From assembly GCA_023053575.1 (NCBI GenBank), contig JAKZAP010000008.1:2257001-2321000 (forward strand): a stretch of 64,000 nucleotides of DNA, in the 5' to 3' direction. Origin of the DNA: Branchinecta lynchi. Its lineage: Eukaryota > Arthropoda > Branchiopoda > Anostraca > Branchinectidae. The position numbers and the translations under genes were made by a program. Below the pieces are notes generated by a model. It did no database searches. It was given only the letters and a program-made list of their open reading frames with translations, and was not told the DNA's origin. Of the stretch, positions 63,101 through 64,000 are shown in pieces; within the stretch, counting starts at the first letter, position 1; every line of letters begins with the position of its first letter.

Positions 63101-63366
63101 CTGATGCTTGAAGTATATGACAGGGTTTACTAGCACACGGTTTACTACACCTTGTCACCGAGGATACAATCCGACGGGCTTCTACTTTCAATCCATTGAA
63201 GATCTGATCTATCAAGAGTTTCGTGCTTCTGCTGTGTTCTGTTGATAGCCGCGACTTGTGTGTAGGGCGTCAACGCTCTCCGAGATCCACTGGACTGGAT
63301 ACAAGACTGCAGTAGGCCACATATCTCCAAGCATGTATTTTCAATTTCGGAAAGAAGATTCCGAGT
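38991..63366 (-). CDS. ACTR8: ACTR8 (ARP8): actin-related protein 8, INO80 complex subunit; 5' part outside the window
   Basis: ARP8 is a nuclear actin-family protein of the INO80 chromatin remodelling complex, needed for nucleosome binding. Exons (minus): 63366-63151, 60451-60278, 58432-58322, 56125-56009, 55157-54930, 52560-52411, 50969-50801, 50061-49936 and 39163-38991. They join in phase into 487 codons plus TGA. Matches to ARP8 run collinearly: ESYNIHFPFRRGELNIHPG, VPDIYNRQHLKEL, VVDIGDQKTSVSCVD, DYGGADITHAFFWLLR, DLKEKYCHLDLDVSGI, SEDPHDMPYL, LYTNILVVG and AWKG. The C-terminus is RPKEWKRYSVKVLRERAPFAW. Vertebrate ARP8 is about 620 residues, so roughly the first 110 are missing. The linker between PHDMPYL and LDVAVLQSIE is shorter and acidic (DDLLDDEDVIGDVDE). 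Confidence 0.96.
39424..39676. repeat. Long inverted repeat, arms about 80 bp
   Basis: From AGGCTCAAGCTGGAAAATAA (about 39482) through AGATTCTTCCTTAAATATCC, then the complement from about 39596 to 39672. The spacer itself contains a further copy of the GCGGATATTTAAGGA stem. Part of the fold-back family. Confidence 0.8.
39677..39775. repeat. Perfect 99-bp palindrome
   Basis: Two 49-bp arms (39677-39725 and 39727-39775) that are exact complements with one central base. They contain TTTGAGCCCAAGCTGACTTT and its complement. Single-arm copies occur at about 32025-32065, 41502-41543 and 45764-45800. Confidence 0.95.
39776..40327. other. Fold-back-family remnant and unique intron sequence
   Basis: 39840-39945 keeps AGGATCCTTGCCAAGAAGGG, AAATGTAGCTGGCTTATCCG and GATTCGCAGTCAGCTTGGG, also seen at 55860-55945. 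The rest shows nothing recognisable. Confidence 0.5.
40815..43640 (+). repeat. Satellite-like array, ten units of about 270-285 bp, with a 1156-bp higher-order repeat
   Basis: The phrase CACCAAGTTTCATCTCGA(T/C)CCCTC recurs ten times from about 40867 to 43410 (split here by variants). Unit-specific variants repeat at exactly 1156 bp: GGTTAACCCC at 40914 and 42070, CTTCACACCA at 41121 and 42277. That shows a later duplication of a four-unit block. Frames running through it (41560, 43228 and their complements) are products of the repeat and not genes. Confidence 0.92.
41491..41552. repeat. 42-bp insert with 9-11 bp direct duplication inside the array
   Basis: Bases 41502-41543 match one arm of the 99-bp palindrome. 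The insert is flanked by ATCCGGTCCGG on both sides (41491-41501 and 41542-41552; the strict core is CCGGTCCGG). All other array units have a single copy of that sequence at this position. Confidence 0.85.
43808..44801 (+). repeat. Hairpin-ended dispersed repeat 2 (partial)
   Basis: Contains AACGACTATTTTGAAGAAAA-type words, CAAGTTTCATC units and GACCGACCGACGG, and ends in a mutated TATGGCACTTGGCC hairpin (44771-44801). No coding content. Confidence 0.6.
44931..47618 (+). repeat. Hairpin-ended dispersed repeat 3, split by a hAT element
   Basis: Starts ACAAGAGCTAGAAGCTCATA and ends with the intact stem TATGGCACTTG / CAAGTGCCATA (47588-47618). Its left part matches 40345-40560 closely. A 1.74-kb hAT element interrupts it at GATGTGAT (45114-45121 and 46861-46868). 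Confidence 0.7.
45122..46860. mobile_element. Non-autonomous hAT element with exact 8-bp duplication
   Basis: The ends CAGTGTTGTGCC and GGGTAATACTT...CCAGCACTG are imperfect inverted repeats. Subterminal regions are full of TACTTAAGTA motifs. It is flanked by GATGTGAT on both sides. 1739 bp with no transposase frame. The interior carries a fold-back-family fragment (about 45764-45840). Confidence 0.88.
48000..48845 (+). repeat. Copy of the CCGGATTCCGGACGAAC-type repeat
   Basis: Shares GGGTCTTGTCTTCGCC, GGCGAACTA, GGCGGATTCCGGCG, TTTTGTTTGCCCCTTAATTT and CACAGACGGACGGACAAC with 9150-10110. More diverged, fewer units. Confidence 0.65.
48860..49400 (+). mobile_element. LINE 3' fragment with (ATTG)n tail
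   Basis: 49065-49262 reads MRFGHQILNSQHHKTLLPDF, then LNSFVPYFTKHFNC, the RT C-terminal block also seen at 34600 and 52868. It ends GTTCTAAATAAAATTGATTG with further GATT units to about 49397. Confidence 0.72.
49936..50061 (-). CDS. ACTR8: ACTR8 exon 8 in window
   Basis: Phase 1 at both ends; acceptor GTTTATTTAG, donor GTAAGT. It encodes EEVVKRLYTNILVVGASAKM, then STWLQNRI. The LVVG strand is the adenosine motif of the actin fold; here GAS replaces the usual GGG of ARP8. Confidence 0.93.
50097..50370 (+). mobile_element. MITE, family 'GCGTGTTCCACC', copy D
   Basis: Starts AGAGCGGGTTCCACCCTACT and retains ACGCATGAAGTCACGGATT, CACGTTACAGAGATGCG, CTTACTACGCTCCCGAGCAT and GGATGGAACGGAAATAGTAA. 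It lies 35 bp upstream of the ACTR8 exon at 50061. Confidence 0.75.
50801..50969 (-). CDS. ACTR8: ACTR8 exon 7 in window
   Basis: Phase 0 in and phase 1 out; acceptor TTCTTTTTTAAG, donor GTAGGT. It encodes a basic start (RRGKREADG), an acidic linker (DDLLDDEDVIGDVDE) and LLPLDVAVLQSIEKASENL. The linker is much shorter than the vertebrate one. A missed small phase-0 exon before it cannot be excluded. Confidence 0.88.
51339..51848. mobile_element. MITE with GTGTCCGAAAGCT inverted ends
   Basis: The ends GCGTGTCCGAAAGCT and AGCTTTCGGACACG are inverted. The interior has repeated ATGCTGAATT and a perfect 20-bp palindrome (ATGCTGAATTAATTCAGCAT, about 51370-51389). Non-coding, in an ACTR8 intron. 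Confidence 0.65.
52085..52410 (+). mobile_element. LINE 3' fragment (family I) with (ACTT)n tail, abutting an ACTR8 exon
   Basis: The broken frame at 52110-52215 reads KMKRCYFKYAKHLHYLPKLY and SHIANEAF, matching [12 protein letters not shown]...TYLINRF of the intact ORF2. The 3' end has ACATACTCCGCTTTTC...GGCGGGTCAGAAATAAATT then ACTTACTTAC, ending at 52410. The next base is the ACTR8 exon (opposite strand). Confidence 0.8.
52411..52560 (-). CDS. ACTR8: ACTR8 exon 6 in window
   Basis: 50 codons, phase 0 at both ends, acceptor GGAATTTCAG. It encodes IIAPLGLFFPTLFLLSERPA and HQSEDPHDMPYLRETG. The donor GTAAGTAAGTAATTT is the complement of the tail of a LINE fragment that begins exactly at the exon edge. 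Confidence 0.93.
52685..52735. repeat. Short piece of the fold-back family
   Basis: GGCCGAAATATCGCCATCAG and a GGGACTCTTGCTAATAAGG stretch match the arms of 31808-32034 with divergence. Confidence 0.5.
52868..53195 (+). mobile_element. LINE C-terminal fragment in ACTR8 intron
   Basis: Plus-strand pieces SYEDALVKLQLPTLANRRHQ, then LTMNFG, and after frameshifts SSFVPYFARNFNCQ. Same C-terminal family as 34600-34810 and 49065-49262. Confidence 0.65.
53196..54277. other. ACTR8 intron stretch without recognised features
   Basis: No supported exon or repeat seen. It lies between the ACTR8 exons at 52560 and 54930. Confidence 0.4.
54278..54622 (+). mobile_element. MITE, family 'CTCGCCGTTCCCCGAGGA', copy 5
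   Basis: Starts AAGGCGTATTCTCGCCGTTC, keeps GGATCCACTTTATTTTTGG and GGGAGTCCTTTTTGATGATG, and ends GTGTGAATACGCCTT. Shorter than copies 1 and 4 because the right-hand part is deleted. Confidence 0.75.
54930..55157 (-). CDS. ACTR8: ACTR8 exon 5 in window
   Basis: 76 codons, phase 0 at both ends, acceptor TGTTTCAG, donor GTAGGC. It encodes IKMDYGGADITHAFFWLLRR, DLKEKYCHLDLDVSGIKEG and RRHYSFK. Confidence 0.95.
55780..55945. repeat. Fold-back-family remnant
   Basis: AAAATGTAGCTGACTTTATC and GATTCGCAGTCAGCTTGGGC match 39880-39945. The inverted arm is not complete here. Confidence 0.55.
56009..56125 (-). CDS. ACTR8: ACTR8 exon 4 in window
   Basis: 39 codons, phase 0 at both ends, acceptor TCTTGCAG, donor GTAAGC. 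It encodes HVAATAGAGIATACVVDIGD, then QKTSVSCVDECVSIKQSR. This is the phosphate-binding strand region of the actin fold. Confidence 0.95.
56386..56815 (-). mobile_element. LINE C-terminal fragment (family II) with (TATC)n tail
   Basis: The minus-strand frame reads CYTCSLCGLEEENLSHFLSR then CKGLSDLR, the Cys/His cluster seen at 16700. It ends with GGCCAAACGGCTAAAATTAA and TATCTATCTATCTATC (56387-56403). A further (CTAT)n run in the plus sense lies at 56847-56863. Confidence 0.72.
57233..57534 (-). mobile_element. MITE, family 'GCGTGTTCCACC', copy E
   Basis: Inverted orientation. Starts TAGCGTGTTCCACCCTACT and ends GTAGTAACTACGGTAAGTA then TGGTGGAG. The best-preserved terminal repeats of the family. 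Confidence 0.78.
57900..58230. repeat. ACCGGTG-palindrome-rich segment
   Basis: CACCGGTG or close forms occur about four times between 58060 and 58175, interleaved with CCGTTTTTG words. Probably part of a MITE with short repeats; ends not defined. It lies just beyond the ACTR8 exon at 58322. Confidence 0.4.
58322..58432 (-). CDS. ACTR8: ACTR8 exon 3 in window
   Basis: 37 codons, phase 0 at both ends, acceptor after a T-run ending CAG, donor GTAAGA. It encodes KYKAVLIVPDIYNRQHLKEL, then TNLLLLNLGFGSCFLIQ. Confidence 0.95.
58433..59851. other. ACTR8 intron, A-rich, no recognised feature
   Basis: Purine-rich plus strand around 58730-58880. Nothing that resembles an exon or a repeat end. Confidence 0.4.
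59856..60273 (+). mobile_element. Solo LTR of a Gypsy relative, inserted at an ACTR8 splice donor
   Basis: 418 bp matching, with divergence, the complement of the 447-bp LTRs at 20657 and 30971. It begins GTAACCAAGGTGTACTTTCA, contains GTTAAGCATGGTCCAC and GCTCGGGG, and ends CATAACA. TTAC flanks it on both sides (59852-59855 and 60274-60277), giving the same 4-bp duplication length as the full element. No internal region remains, so it arose by LTR-LTR recombination. Confidence 0.9.
60278..60451 (-). CDS. ACTR8: ACTR8 exon 2 in window
   Basis: 58 codons, phase 0 at both ends; acceptor TTTTGTTTTAG. It encodes LHLRPRESYNIHFPFRRGEL, NIHPGVGGSL and DIEVLWTYALESLLGIPKAE. The donor is GTAATG, whose first four bases are the target duplication of a solo LTR. 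Confidence 0.94.
60577..60980. repeat. GATGATATAAGTCATATCAGCC minisatellite interrupted by a LINE-like 3' end
   Basis: Units of about 28-30 bp with GATATAAGTCATATCAGCC (one base short of the full unit) occur at 60577-60665 and again at 60935-60975, partly inverted. Between them 60690-60935 ends in AAATAAATAAAATAAAT, resembling a LINE tail. Confidence 0.55.
60985..62110. other. ACTR8 intron stretch without recognised gene
   Basis: Contains GGATGCTACTA words repeated near 61390-61490. No supported exon. Confidence 0.4.
62113..62480. mobile_element. TA-flanked MITE 'GTTGCGTTTTTGC', copy 3
   Basis: Starts TAGTTGCGTTTTTGCAGATA and ends TATCAGCAAAAACGCAACT. The interior repeats TTATCGTGGTATC. The right flank TA has mutated to TG. 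Confidence 0.75.
63151..63366 (-). CDS. ACTR8: ACTR8 exon (first one in window)
   Basis: 72 codons, phase 0 at both ends. Acceptor TTTTGTTCTAG, donor AAG|GTGTAG, which is a weak match to consensus. It encodes EICGLLQSCIQSSGSRRALT, then PYTQVAAINR, ending CILGDK. With the next exon this aligns to the ARP8 'TRR.P.S..Q...YNK' region and the 'YLVGEEALYVNP' region. Confidence 0.82.
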
Positions 63367-63406
63367 CTAGAACAAAATGAGAGTCATGGGTGAGAATGAA
63401 AAGCGC

Positions 63407-63718
63407 AATCCGTCCGAAGAAAAAATGGCGGAAAAAAATATACCCGATTTTATCGTCAAAATCATCAAGAGCTTCTTGACAAATAGAGAGCAAACTGTAA
63501 AGCATAAAGGCCATTTTTCTACTTCTTCACCAGTTTTTTGTGGAGTTCCACAAGGAATTGTGATCGGTCCGCTGTGCTTCCTCCTCATGATAAATGAAAT
63601 TGCTGCTGGGCTGGAGGACAGATGGAAATACGTTGACGACCTGTCCCTAGCGGAAGTCGTATCTGAGGATTTCGAAAGACTTCAAACTCCATACAACTCT
63701 GAGGGTTGTAGGCTATAA
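63407..63718 (+). mobile_element. LINE reverse transcriptase fragment
   Basis: Plus-strand frame with FIVKIIKSFLTNREQTVKHK, FCGVPQGIVIGPLCFLLMIN and WKYVDDLSLAEV (catalytic Asp-Asp). The RT finger-palm core is preserved and everything else is missing. It starts about 40 bp beyond the acceptor of the ACTR8 exon at 63366, on the opposite strand. Confidence 0.8.
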
Positions 63719-63800
63719 TAATAATAATTGTATTTGAAAAAGCCCGAGGGCCATATACAGGTACAGGTTATTAATACACAGAAACGTCAATCAACATACA
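63719..63800 (-). mobile_element. LINE family II 3' end with (ATT)n tail, minus strand
   Basis: On the minus strand TATGGCCCTCGGGCTTTTTC then AAATACAATTATTATTATTA. This is the same GGCC...GGCTTT signature as at 15117, 16400 and 56410, with yet another tail unit. The element continues toward or past the window end. Confidence 0.55.
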
Positions 63801-63889
63801 ACTAATCTACGGAAAGCTTTCTATATTCTGACGTTCTCCCACTATATGTTCTCCCACCGCTACCAGGTAGTCGACCTTGAACTTGGGGG

Positions 63890-64000
63890 CAGAGATGGGC
63901 GAATCCAATCATGAAAGGGTTCAAATTCGAATCCAGGGCTAGATACGAATCCGATTCCGAACCAATCATTTAATGCTGAGGATTCGAATCCGACCTTAAC
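63890..64000. mobile_element. Start of a hAT-like MITE, cut by the window end
   Basis: CAGAGATGGGCGAATCC is a common hAT-type terminus, followed by repeated ATTCGAATCC subterminal words. The other end is outside the window. Confidence 0.5.

Noticed and set aside
1..64000. Possibility that the window is bacterial or a contaminant
   Set aside because: GT-AG introns, metazoan ARPC1 and ACTR8 and eukaryotic transposons throughout exclude it.

Overview
This window is nuclear DNA of an invertebrate animal. It holds two intron-rich housekeeping genes whose introns are packed with transposable elements, and no bacterial-style gene order. The species cannot be named from the sequence. The mix of LINE types, tetranucleotide LINE tails, hAT/PIF/TA-type MITEs and 'cagacggacggaca' repeats suggests an aquatic invertebrate, but that is only an impression.

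Gene 1, plus strand, 8407-38807, is ARPC1, the WD40 subunit of the Arp2/3 complex. Nine coding exons joined in phase give 371 codons plus a stop, close to the usual animal length of about 370. Gene 2, minus strand, from 63366 down to 38991 and continuing off the right edge at its 5' end, is ACTR8/ARP8, the actin-related subunit of the INO80 chromatin remodeller. Nine exons (487 codons plus stop) are visible; the first part of the protein lies beyond 64000. The two genes converge tail to tail with only 183 bases between their stop codons.

Regions. 1-8.4 kb is upstream of ARPC1: MITEs, a tRNA-derived SINE, a LINE fragment and a hAT-type MITE. 8.4-38.8 kb is ARPC1. Its intron 5 contains a Ty3/Gypsy-type LTR retrotransposon (20657-31417, minus) with identical 447-bp LTRs, a GTTC target duplication and a well-formed -1 frameshift signal. 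An intact two-ORF LINE (about 21.45-25.34 kb, plus) is nested inside it. 39.2-49.9 kb is the last ACTR8 intron: a perfect 99-bp palindrome, a satellite-like array of about 285-bp units with a 1156-bp higher-order repeat, and hairpin-ended dispersed repeats, one of them split by a 1.74-kb hAT element with an exact 8-bp target duplication. 49.9-63.4 kb holds the other ACTR8 exons among MITEs, LINE fragments and a solo LTR.

The most unusual result is that two ACTR8 5' splice sites lie exactly at transposon boundaries. At the exon ending at 60278, the donor GTAA is the 4-bp target duplication of a solo Gypsy LTR. At the exon ending at 52411, the donor is the (ACTT)n tail of an antisense LINE. LINE copies of one family in this window end in different short tandem tails, which suggests that the tail unit is partly dictated by the target.
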